This document shows positions 1-6,541 of a stretch of DNA of 12,384 nucleotides, in pieces (position 1 is the first letter of the stretch; each line of letters opens with the position of its first letter). The notes below the pieces were generated by a model that saw only the letters and a list, made by a program, of their open reading frames with translations, had not been told where the DNA came from and ran no database searches. Location of the stretch: NCBI GenBank assembly GCA_025361325.1, contig JANYAL010000123.1:1-12384 (forward strand), in the 5' to 3' direction. Origin of the DNA: Bacteroidota bacterium. GTDB lineage: Bacteria > Bacteroidota > Bacteroidia > Chitinophagales > Chitinophagaceae. Position numbers and translations under genes: made by a program.

Positions 1-1689
1 CGCGATGATGTCCCGTACCCGCCGCACATCGAAGGTGCTTTCTTCGGCATTCATCACCAGGAGGGGCAGGCTGATGCCCGCTTTGCGTAAATCCACGCCT
101 TCATCGGCATAGGCCACGGCCAGGTAATCGATCTTGTGGAACTGCAGCAGGTTGGCGATCTCGAACCCGCCGCTGCCATAGCTGAAGGCCTTTACCATGG
201 CCATCATTTTCACTCCGGGCAGTAACTGCTGCTGGTATGCCTTCAGGTTATGGGTGATGGCGTCCAGGTCTATCTCCAGCACGGTCTGGTGTACTTTCTG
301 TTCCAGCAAGTGACTTATCTGTTCAAACTCGAATAACCGGGCTCCTTTCAGCAAAATGGTCTCGTTTTGAAAATGCAGCGCATGAAACTGCTGCCGGAAC
401 TCCACGGTAGAGCCAAAGAACTGGCTCTCGGCTATATGGCCGAAGGCAGCGGCCTGCTGGCAGATACCCGGACCGATACCGATGAACCGGTTGATGTTCT
501 TTTGCTGCAGGATGAAGGCCACATCGGCATAGAGGGATGCGCTGTTCTTTCCGGTCTGCAGGATATCGCTCAGGATCAGGGTACGCTTTGGATGCTGATG
601 CTGCTGCTGCAGGAAATCCAGCGCAATGGTTAGCGAATTGATATCGGCGCTGTAACTGTCATTGATGATTGAGCAGTTGTTGATGCCCTGTTTCAGTTCC
701 AGTCGCATTTCCACGGGGCGCAGCAGCAGCATGCTCCGTATTATCTCTTCGGCAGGTATGCCCAGCTGCAGCAAAACGCAGCAGCAGGTGATTGCATTCT
801 CAATGGAGGCCTCGTCATAAAAAGGTATGGCGAAGCTCAGCGGTTTGTCCTCGTATATCGTATCGATCACGGTGAGGGCGTCCTTTTTCTCAATGGAGAT
901 GATCTTCAGTGTGGCGGTCTCCTTCCTGCTCCAGGAAAACAGTTTCAGGTCGTCACCGGGCCTTACATTGTTCTTAAAGGTGGTAACCGCATTGTTGATG
1001 TCGGGATGGTCGGCGCAATATATCAGCAGGTCGCTGTGGATAAAGAGTTTCAGTTTCTCATTAATCTTCTGCCGGATATTCAGGAATCCTTCCGCATGTG
1101 CCTCCCCGATAGTGGTGAAAACGCCGATCGTGGGATCTATGATCTTCTCCAGGAGCTGCATCTCGCCGGGCTGCGAGATGCCGGCTTCGAAGATCCCAAG
1201 TGAATTGGCGGCGTTCATCTGCCACACGCTGAGGGGCACACCGATCTGGGAATTATAGCTCTTTGGACTGCGAACGATATTGTGGTCGCTTTGCAGCAAC
1301 TGGTAAAGCCACTCTTTGACAATGGTTTTGCCATTGCTGCCGGTGATCCCTATAACGGGATAATCAAAGTGATGCCGGTGCCAGGCTGCCAGCTGGTGCA
1401 AGGCCTGCAGCACATCGGTAACCTGCAGAAAACCGGCCCCGGGATAATTCACGATCGCTTCCTCCATAAAGCCTGCATCCACTACAAAATGCCGTACGCC
1501 CTTTTGATAGAGTTCCGCAATGAACAGGTTGCCGTTACGCCGTGGGCCGCCCAGTGCAAAAAAGAGGGAGGTGGCCGGGAACAATAAGCGGCGGCTGTCG
1601 AGCAGCAGGTGTTCTAGCGTACTATCGCTCCCGGGCTGCAGCAGTTTTGCATGGATGATGGGGATGATCTGTTTGATGGTATAACTCAA
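1..1689 (-). CDS. murF-alr: Bifunctional MurF (UDP-MurNAc-tripeptide:D-Ala-D-Ala ligase) / alanine racemase, 3' end cut by window
   Basis: Cytoplasmic peptidoglycan precursor enzyme. The N-terminal half should ligate D-Ala-D-Ala to UDP-MurNAc-tripeptide, and the C-terminal half should interconvert L- and D-alanine. I translated 563 codons, open to the window edge. The Mur ligase part shows an ATP-binding loop GITGSNGKT (residues 114-122, Lys121) and the motif NDSYSADINS (343-352). The racemase part begins near residue 465 (LEIDLDAITHNL) and carries the PLP-lysine motif MVKAFSYGSGG with Lys500. The family is usually a little over 800 residues, so roughly the last 250 are missing here. The start is TTG at 1689 (reads as MSYTIKQIIP). 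The frame has no ATG before the in-frame TGA at 1716-1714, which is also the terC stop. It lies 24 bases after terC, so co-transcription is likely. The fusion is known in Bacteroidota. Family assignment is firm; the start is less certain. Confidence 0.93.
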   Translation of the reverse strand, partial: MSYTIKQIIPIIHAKLLQPGSDSTLEHLLLDSRRLLFPATSLFFALGGPRRNGNLFIAELYQKGVRHFVVDAGFMEEAIVNYPGAGFLQVTDVLQALHQLAAWHRHHFDYPVIGITGSNGKTIVKEWLYQLLQSDHNIVRSPKSYNSQIGVPLSVWQMNAANSLGIFEAGISQPGEMQLLEKIIDPTIGVFTTIGEAHAEGFLNIRQKINEKLKLFIHSDLLIYCADHPDINNAVTTFKNNVRPGDDLKLFSWSRKETATLKIISIEKKDALTVIDTIYEDKPLSFAIPFYDEASIENAITCCCVLLQLGIPAEEIIRSMLLLRPVEMRLELKQGINNCSIINDSYSADINSLTIALDFLQQQHQHPKRTLILSDILQTGKNSASLYADVAFILQQKNINRFIGIGPGICQQAAAFGHIAESQFFGSTVEFRQQFHALHFQNETILLKGARLFEFEQISHLLEQKVHQTVLEIDLDAITHNLKAYQQQLLPGVKMMAMVKAFSYGSGGFEIANLLQFHKIDYLAVAYADEGVDLRKAGISLPLLVMNAEESTFDVRRVRDIIA

Positions 1690-1713
1690 TGCAACTATTT
1701 TAAATGAACAAAA

Positions 1714-2682
1714 TCAGGGCAGCCCTGCCTCATCTTCGGGTATCCCTATCCGCTTATGGTAGACCGAATACAATACAGATGACGTGATGCAAACCACAAT
1801 CACCAGCATGGATACCCATACGGGCAGGATCACGTGAAAATACGCTATCAGCATCTTTACGCCAATAAAGAGAAGCACCACGGCTATGCCCTGCTGCAGG
1901 TATTCGAATTTACCGGCTGCCCCCCGCAAAAGGAAGAAGAGGCTCCGGAGCCCCAGCACGGCAAAGATATTGGAGGAATAGATCAGTAGTTTTTTGGTGG
2001 GGTCGGGGATGATGGAAAACACCGCGGGAATAGAATCCAGGGCAAAGAGCAGGTCGGTGAGTCCAAGCATAACCACCACCATCGCCAGTTTGGTGAAGTA
2101 GGATCTGTTATTGCGGGTGATAATGAACTTACCATGAGGCTCCTCATCGGTGGTACGCATGAATTTCTTTATGAGGCGATAGACACTGCTTTCCCCCGGG
2201 TCAAATTCCTCCGCTGCCTTCTGAAGGAACATTTTGATGCCGGTGTATACCAGGAAGGCACCGAAGACATACATGATCCAATAGAACTTTGCCACCAGCG
2301 TAGTGCCTACAGTAATGAAGATGATCCTGAACAGGATGGCCATCAGGATGCCCACCAGCAATACCCGGGAATAATTGTGTGGCTTCACTTTGAAAAAAGA
2401 GAAGATAATGACGAAGATGAAGATATTGTCTATGGAGAGTGACCACTCGAGCAGATAGGCCGATATGAAGGAGATGGCGTCTGCATGCCCGTTGCCATTG
2501 TTATTTTCGTACGCGATGAATGCGCAGAAACAAACCGATAAGCATACCCAGAAGCCCGTCTGGATCAGTGCCATTTTGATACTAACCACCTGGTTCTTCC
2601 GGCTGAGTAGTCCCAGGTCGGCGACTAATGCCACTATTATCACTGCACAAAAAACAATATATATCAGCAGCGTTTTGTCCAT
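1714..2682 (-). CDS. TerC/Alx-family integral membrane protein
   Basis: A 322-residue polytopic inner-membrane protein of the TerC family. Members such as Alx, YkoY and MeeF are linked to manganese export, alkaline-pH response or metal loading of exported proteins; the substrate here is not shown by sequence. Family motifs are visible: LEWSLSIDNIFIF (residues 78-90, acidic Glu79 and Asp85) and TDLLFALDSIPAVF (209-222, Asp210 and Asp216), each inside a membrane segment. About eight or nine hydrophobic segments surround a charged cytoplasmic-type loop near residues 155-197. I chose ATG 2682. The same frame reaches back to 2763, but that would overlap gldG and add a Cys-rich, unfamily-like leader. 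The gldG stop (TAA) ends one base before this start, so the genes are very probably co-transcribed and perhaps translationally coupled. It could be annotated as a tellurium-resistance protein, but nothing nearby supports tellurite resistance. Confidence 0.92.
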   Translation of the reverse strand: MDKTLLIYIVFCAVIIVALVADLGLLSRKNQVVSIKMALIQTGFWVCLSVCFCAFIAYENNNGNGHADAISFISAYLLEWSLSIDNIFIFVIIFSFFKVKPHNYSRVLLVGILMAILFRIIFITVGTTLVAKFYWIMYVFGAFLVYTGIKMFLQKAAEEFDPGESSVYRLIKKFMRTTDEEPHGKFIITRNNRSYFTKLAMVVVMLGLTDLLFALDSIPAVFSIIPDPTKKLLIYSSNIFAVLGLRSLFFLLRGAAGKFEYLQQGIAVVLLFIGVKMLIAYFHVILPVWVSMLVIVVCITSSVLYSVYHKRIGIPEDEAGLP

Positions 2683-2683
2683 T

Positions 2684-4390
2684 TTATGTACGGCTGTATT
2701 TTCTTCTTCGCAGCCATTGATAAACGATGCCAAACAAAAATACAAGCAACACAGGCATGGCAATATTCATGAGTTGCCAGTAGGTTCTTTGCGCCGTCAG
2801 TTTCTTGGGGTCGAGCAGATGCAGGGTGTAATCCTTTGCCTTGGCTTCGGACAGTCCCGCGGGATTGAGGAGGTAGTCCAGGCAATTCTGTACAAATTCC
2901 TTGTTGGCGAAGGGATACTGGTATTGTGATCCGTATGTGAAAGGATTCATTCCCATGGGCAGTGGCGCGTTTTTCTGTATGGAATTCATCGCTATGTCAC
3001 CGTCGGCCACCAGGATCATTTTATTGTCGCGGATGCAATCTGTAACAAACCCTGCTCCGTAACTTTCCAGCGAATCATGCATAGCCTGTGATAAGCGGTT
3101 GGCATAGAGCGACCGGAATTTACCTTCCAGCAGGATAGCAACGGGTATATCGGCCCGCTTGAATTTTTCATCTTCAGGTGCAATCACATTTTCTTTTCCG
3201 CTGATGAGGGCCGGCGTGGCAATTCGCCTGGAATTCGGCGAAGAGCTTAGCAGTATGGTCTTATTGATACCCGCTGCCTCTACGGTATCAATAGAATTCA
3301 CAAAACGCCCGGCCACGAGGCCAAGGTTCTTGTTGATGACATGGCCCTGCCTGGATTCAAAGAGGGGGAAATAATTCCAGTGCAGGAATTCGAATTGCCC
3401 GTTGCCGTTCACATCAAAGGGCAGGAAATCGCATTGCAGGTCCATCACCAGGTCGTTGTTGATCCTGGCACCGTACCTGAACAGGAGGTCATCCAGTTGC
3501 AGTCCGCGGTCATAGGCCACCACCTCATTCTTAATGCGAAGGCTATCCATTTCTGCCTCCAGCTTGTCGATGAAGAAAAGCAATTTCCCACCCCGCATCA
3601 CAAACTGGTCGATGGTGAGTTTCTCTTTTTCGCTGAAGGGCTGGGTGGGTTTCACCATAACCAGCAGGCTAAAGGTATCGGGTATCACCGGCAGGGTGGC
3701 CAGGTTGAATTGCCTGAGGTCATAGTCGGGTTTCAGCACATTCTCCACGAGGTCGTAGATCCTGGCATCCTGCGGCTCTCCATTTCCGGTAGCATAGGCC
3801 ACCAGGGGTTTCACCGTTCGGATAAGTTTGTCTATGGCATCGGCGAACCGGAATTCCATGAGTGCCTCGGCGCTGTTGAGTTCAGCCGGGGTGATCACCG
3901 TCTTGTTGCCGGCATAGAGGTTGACGGGCATCACTTTTTCGCGGTAATGCACCAGGGCAAAAGGATAAACCAGTTGCTGCTGCTCCCCGGCTTTTAACTG
4001 CGATTTCAAGTTGATGGGGTACAGGCCAAGAGCAGAAAGAGTATCACCATAGCGAACCGAGGTCCCCTCTACCGGGTCGTCGGGAGAGATGAAGTTAAAT
4101 TGGAGCCTGCTTCCTGTTATTTCCCTGAATTCCTGGAGCATCTCGCCGGTGCTGTTTGCCAGTTTCTTGAAGCCGCTGGGGAATTCGCCTTTCAGAAAGA
4201 TATCCACCTGTACAGCCGTGTCCAGCTTCTTCAATAGTTTTTTTGTGGGTGCTGACAAAGTGAATCTTTTTTCATCGGTGAGGTCTGCACGGGCATGGTA
4301 CCGGGAGGCCAGCCAGTTTAATACAAACAAAATCACTAATGTGATAGGTAACCACCACCTTGTCTTGAATATTTGGCCCGTAGCTTGCAT
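2684..4390 (-). CDS. gldG: Gliding-associated ABC transporter auxiliary/substrate-binding protein GldG
   Basis: A 568-residue membrane-anchored extracytoplasmic component that works with GldF and the ATPase GldA in the ABC complex associated with Bacteroidota gliding. One transmembrane helix lies near the N-terminus (about residues 11-29, WWLPITLVILFVLNWLAS) and one at the C-terminus (about 540-557), followed by a basic tail WLRRRKYSRT. Between them sits the long soluble region of the ABC_transp_aux/GldG type, beginning RADLTDEKRFTLSAPTKKLL. The region around residues 240-290 (TFSLLVMVKPTQPFSEKEKL, then MRGGKLLFFIDK) matches the segment of this family that resembles a ligand-binding fold. The ATG directly follows the gldF stop codon with no spacer, which argues for coupled expression. 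Length is typical for GldG. gldA is not in the window. Whether the organism actually glides cannot be inferred, since gldFG also occur in non-gliding members. Confidence 0.92.
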   Translation of the reverse strand: MQATGQIFKTRWWLPITLVILFVLNWLASRYHARADLTDEKRFTLSAPTKKLLKKLDTAVQVDIFLKGEFPSGFKKLANSTGEMLQEFREITGSRLQFNFISPDDPVEGTSVRYGDTLSALGLYPINLKSQLKAGEQQQLVYPFALVHYREKVMPVNLYAGNKTVITPAELNSAEALMEFRFADAIDKLIRTVKPLVAYATGNGEPQDARIYDLVENVLKPDYDLRQFNLATLPVIPDTFSLLVMVKPTQPFSEKEKLTIDQFVMRGGKLLFFIDKLEAEMDSLRIKNEVVAYDRGLQLDDLLFRYGARINNDLVMDLQCDFLPFDVNGNGQFEFLHWNYFPLFESRQGHVINKNLGLVAGRFVNSIDTVEAAGINKTILLSSSPNSRRIATPALISGKENVIAPEDEKFKRADIPVAILLEGKFRSLYANRLSQAMHDSLESYGAGFVTDCIRDNKMILVADGDIAMNSIQKNAPLPMGMNPFTYGSQYQYPFANKEFVQNCLDYLLNPAGLSEAKAKDYTLHLLDPKKLTAQRTYWQLMNIAMPVLLVFLFGIVYQWLRRRKYSRT

Positions 4391-5113
4391 CTATTTCTTA
4401 TGGAGGTTTTTAACCGTGATCAATAAGAACAGGAAGACAATGCTGGCAAAGTAAACCAGGTCGCGGCTGTCGAGCACGCCCCGGCTGATGCTACGGTAAT
4501 GAAAATCGATGCCCAGCATCTCTATATAATAATCAGGGCCGTTTACAAAGAAAGGCAGCCTGCTCAGGGCATTGAATCCAAAATAGGCAAGCAGGCAGAC
4601 AAAGGAACTGACCAGGAAGGCTACTACTGCATTATTGGTGAACCCACTGCAGCAGAGGCCGATGGCTGTAAAGACAGCGCCCAGCAAAAAGAGACCGATA
4701 TAACTTCCGGTGATTCCGCCCGCATCGATGCTGCCGTGTACGCTCAGCGTCTTAATGGTTATGATATACAGGAAGGTGGGAACGATCACAAAAAGGAGAA
4801 CAGCCAGTATGGAAAGGTATTTGCCTCCGATGATCTGCCATTTGGTGAGTGGCCGGGTGAGCAGCAATTCGAAGGTGCCTGTCCTGAATTCATCAGAAAG
4901 GCTGCGCATGGTGATGGCAGGCACCAGGAAAAGCAGCACCCAGGGGGCCAGGTCAAAGAATTTATCCAGGGTTGCATATCCGAAATCGAAGATATTGCTG
5001 TCTTTCAGCACAAATAAGAAAAGTCCGTTCACCAGCAGGAACAGGAGGATGGCAATATAGCCAGTAAGATTACTGAAAAACTGCTGCAGGTCTTTTTTAC
5101 AGATGCTCCACAT
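4391..5113 (-). CDS. gldF: Gliding-associated ABC transporter permease GldF
   Basis: A 240-residue ABC-2-type permease that should pair with the ATPase GldA and with GldG. Six hydrophobic segments are visible, at about residues 17-37, 53-69, 97-120, 134-156, 162-184 and 217-235. Between segments 2 and 3 lies the ABC-2 signature region SLSDEFRTGTFELLLTRPLT (71-90) followed by KWQIIGGKYL, typical of NosY/GldF-like permeases. The N-terminus MWSICKKDLQQFFSNLTGYI matches the short cytoplasmic lead-in of this family and supports ATG 5113. It is the first gene of the gldF-gldG-terC-murF/alr unit. Upstream the sequence is AT-rich; a TAATTTTA string just before the start resembles a -7 box, but I saw no good -33 partner. 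Assignment to GldF rather than another ABC-2 permease rests partly on the adjacent gldG. Confidence 0.92.
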   Translation of the reverse strand: MWSICKKDLQQFFSNLTGYIAILLFLLVNGLFLFVLKDSNIFDFGYATLDKFFDLAPWVLLFLVPAITMRSLSDEFRTGTFELLLTRPLTKWQIIGGKYLSILAVLLFVIVPTFLYIITIKTLSVHGSIDAGGITGSYIGLFLLGAVFTAIGLCCSGFTNNAVVAFLVSSFVCLLAYFGFNALSRLPFFVNGPDYYIEMLGIDFHYRSISRGVLDSRDLVYFASIVFLFLLITVKNLHKK

Positions 5114-5514
5114 GTATTTAAAATTAGTGCAATTTACTATTTAACAGGGTATTAGAAACCAGTAATCCGGTCAAATACCAGAAACGGCAGGGGATTTTAT
5201 ACCCATATTAACAGAGTAGAATACGGTAATAAAAAATTAAGCGGATCTCCATGCAGCATTTGAGAATAGGGTTGTGTCATAAGAGCGGACTGGCTGTTAA
5301 GCAACTGGCGGCTGATATATGTCCCTTACCATTACGATAGGACCTTTGGGCAAAGACATTTACCCTTAACCGGTGAAGTTGATTTGACAAACAATCGTTC
5401 AAAGGTTCACAATACAATAAGTTGTTTACCCAAAACCAACTGCTGAAAGTCCCGCCATTTATTTGGCGGGGCTCTTTTTTTGGGTCTTCGCCATTGAAGT
5501 TTGGTACAGATTAT
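5114..5514. other. 401-base gene-free spacer between iscA and gldF
   Basis: No convincing coding region is present. The longest plus-strand ATG frame I followed (5251-5340, 29 residues) has no family resemblance. The spacer must hold the end of the isc transcript and the promoter of gldF, both on the minus strand. It also contains a strong hairpin at 5448-5473 with a T-run on the plus strand. Smaller potential stems exist, for example GGGcAAA-GACA-TTTaCCC near 5348-5365. A small plus-strand RNA ending at the hairpin is possible but not demonstrated. Confidence 0.6.
5448..5481 (+). terminator. Rho-independent-type hairpin with T-run
   Basis: A nine-pair stem (AGTCCCGCC at 5448-5456 with GGCGGGGCT at 5465-5473, one G-T wobble) closes an eight-base loop ATTTATTT and is followed by C and seven T (5475-5481). 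The T-run lies on the plus strand, although the flanking genes iscA and gldF are both on the minus strand. On the minus strand the hairpin lies about 40 bases after the iscA stop but is followed only by CTTTC. It may therefore act in both directions, serving iscA weakly, or end an unannotated plus-strand transcript. Confidence 0.7.
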
Positions 5515-5943
5515 TTACACAGAGAAGCTTTCGCCGCAGCCACAGCTCCTGCTGGCATTGGGATTGTTGAAGTAGAATCCCTTGCCGTTTAATCCGTCGC
5601 TGAAGTCGAGTTCTGTATTGACGAGGTATAAGAAACTTTTCAGGTCTGTCACCACTTTCACGCCTTTGTCCTCAAAGACCTGGTCCATTGGTTTTATTTC
5701 ATTATCAAAATCCATTTTATAACTCAACCCGCTGCATCCGCCACCCACTACACCTACCCGCAGGAAATAAGAGGGGTCATTGACTACGCCCGCATCCGTC
5801 ATCAGCTGGATAACTTTTGCTCTTGCCTTGTCGGAAATGAATATTGAATTTTCAGCCCCCGCCAATCCTTCCCCCACAGGGGAGGCTTTCGAAAACGCTG
5901 TTGTTTGTGCGTTCTTTTCTGTTATTGTATTTAGGGTCTGCAT
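5515..5943 (-). CDS. iscA: A-type Fe-S cluster carrier, IscA/HesB family
   Basis: A 142-residue cytoplasmic A-type carrier that should pass Fe-S clusters or iron from the scaffold to client proteins. The conserved core starts at about residue 34 (IFISDKARAKVIQLM). It has the three cluster-ligand cysteines in usual context and spacing: GGGCSGLSY (Cys70) and SCGCGESF (Cys134, Cys136). Family members are usually about 105-125 residues. The excess is an N-terminal extension of about 33 residues, part of which (A20 to A30) is encoded by a GC-rich dispersed-type repeat at about 5854-5889. No ATG or TTG lies between the repeat and the core, so the start at 5943 implies the repeat is translated; a GTG inside the repeat is the only other option seen. 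It is last in the iscS-iscU-iscA series, 79 bases after iscU. It could equally be named sufA or erpA; the isc context favours iscA. Confidence 0.92.
   Translation of the reverse strand: MQTLNTITEKNAQTTAFSKASPVGEGLAGAENSIFISDKARAKVIQLMTDAGVVNDPSYFLRVGVVGGGCSGLSYKMDFDNEIKPMDQVFEDKGVKVVTDLKSFLYLVNTELDFSDGLNGKGFYFNNPNASRSCGCGESFSV
5854..5889 (-). repeat. GC-rich dispersed-type hairpin repeat, copy A, inside iscA
   Basis: The minus strand reads GAAAGCCTCCCCTGTGGGGG and continues AAGGATTGGCGGGGGCTGA. It aligns over nearly its whole length with the plus-strand copy at 5976-6014. The first half is self-complementary (CCT-CCCC / GGGG-AGG with a small bulge and a CACA/TGTG loop). In the iscA frame it gives the peptide ASPVGEGLAGA, the kind of low-information insert produced when such repeats enter Bacteroidota genes. 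Confidence 0.7.
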
Positions 5944-5975
5944 TAAATAAAAGATGTTGTACTAATTTTACGCTT

Positions 5976-6014
5976 GAAATTCCTCCTCAGGGAGGAGGAT
6001 TTAGGTGGGGCCGA
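5976..6014 (+). repeat. GC-rich dispersed-type hairpin repeat, copy B, in iscU-iscA spacer
   Basis: The plus strand reads GAAATTCCTCCTCAGGGAGG and continues AGGATTTAGGTGGGGCCGA. Positions 5981-5999 form a perfect eight-pair stem (TCCTCCTC/GAGGAGGA) with an AGG loop. It is the same repeat type as copy A but in opposite orientation, so a minus-strand iscU-iscA transcript could pair copy B with copy A, enclosing the iscA start. It begins about nine bases past the iscU stop codon, so it could also act as a 3' hairpin for iscU mRNA. Confidence 0.7.
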
Positions 6015-6022
6015 GGCTCCCT

Positions 6023-6442
6023 TTAATGTATCACGCTCTCCTCGAACTTAATAGCCTCCATGCCGTTCTTGATTCGGTAATCATTGATGGCGGCCTTGAT
6101 AGCGTCTTCAGCAAGAACACTGCAATGTATCTTTACCGGGGGCAGGTTGAGTTCCTCCACTATATCCATATTGTCGATCTTCAGGGCATCGTCAACACTT
6201 TTTCCTTTGAGCCATTCAGTAGCAAGGGAAGAGGATGCAATGGCGGAACCGCATCCAAAGGTCTTGAATTTGGCATCGGTAATCATGCCTGTGGCATCAT
6301 CTACCTGTATCTGCAAGCGCATCACGTCGCCGCACTCGGGTGCGCCAACCAGGCCTGTGCCTACATTCTTACTGCTTTTATCCAGGGTGCCCACATTCTT
6401 GGGATTCTGGTAGTGGTCGATGACTTTTTCTGAGTATGCCAT
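6023..6442 (-). CDS. iscU: Fe-S cluster assembly scaffold IscU
   Basis: A 139-residue cytoplasmic scaffold on which IscS-derived sulfur and iron are assembled into [2Fe-2S] clusters. All key positions are present: GAPECGD (Cys37, Asp39), FGCGSAIASSS (Cys64) and HCSVLAEDAI (His106, Cys107). LPPVK at residues 100-104 is the tetrapeptide region recognised by the HscA chaperone in well-studied systems. Length and numbering match IscU closely, and the protein lacks the SufU-type insertion and zinc signature. I chose ATG 6442 (MAYSEKVIDHYQNPKNVG). The frame extends back to a TTG at 6511, but the extra 23 residues are hydrophobic, unlike the family, and run across the spacer repeats. It sits 99 bases downstream of iscS and 79 bases upstream of iscA. 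Function is assigned by family; the motif evidence is strong. Confidence 0.96.
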   Translation of the reverse strand: MAYSEKVIDHYQNPKNVGTLDKSSKNVGTGLVGAPECGDVMRLQIQVDDATGMITDAKFKTFGCGSAIASSSLATEWLKGKSVDDALKIDNMDIVEELNLPPVKIHCSVLAEDAIKAAINDYRIKNGMEAIKFEESVIH

Positions 6443-6504
6443 TTTATTTAGTTTATAGGATGATAATGCTGATACTGTTAATAAGGGTATGAGGCTTGAA
6501 AACT

Positions 6505-6531
6505 TTATCAACCTGTTATCCTTATCAACCT
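6505..6531. repeat. Two direct copies of a 10-base motif before iscU
   Basis: TTATCAACCT occurs at 6505-6514 and again at 6522-6531, a 17-base period (AGGTTGATAA on the coding strand). A partial version, GTTATCCT, lies between them. The pair sits in the 99-base spacer between the iscS stop and the iscU start. It could be a protein-binding site or chance; no regulator is identifiable from the window. Confidence 0.5.
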
Positions 6532-6541
6532 TTTACTGTAT

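Noticed and set aside
367..1587. Several plus-strand ORFs opposite murF-alr
   Set aside because: They are shadows of the minus-strand murF-alr frame, which has clear conserved motifs throughout.
1714..2682. TerC as evidence of a tellurite-resistance locus
   Set aside because: No other ter genes are nearby, and the family name does not predict tellurite resistance for isolated members.
2683..2763. Longer start for the TerC protein (adds 27 residues from ATG 2763)
   Set aside because: It would overlap the gldG 3' end by about 80 bases, and its Cys-rich leader does not resemble TerC N-termini; ATG 2682 follows the gldG stop by one base and gives a normal start.
5251..5340. 29-codon plus-strand ORF in the gldF-iscA spacer
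   Set aside because: There is no family resemblance, ribosome-site support or composition signal; length is within chance expectation.
6443..6511. Longer start for IscU from TTG 6511
   Set aside because: The extra residues are not family-like, and ATG 6442 gives the standard MAYSEKVIDHY opening.
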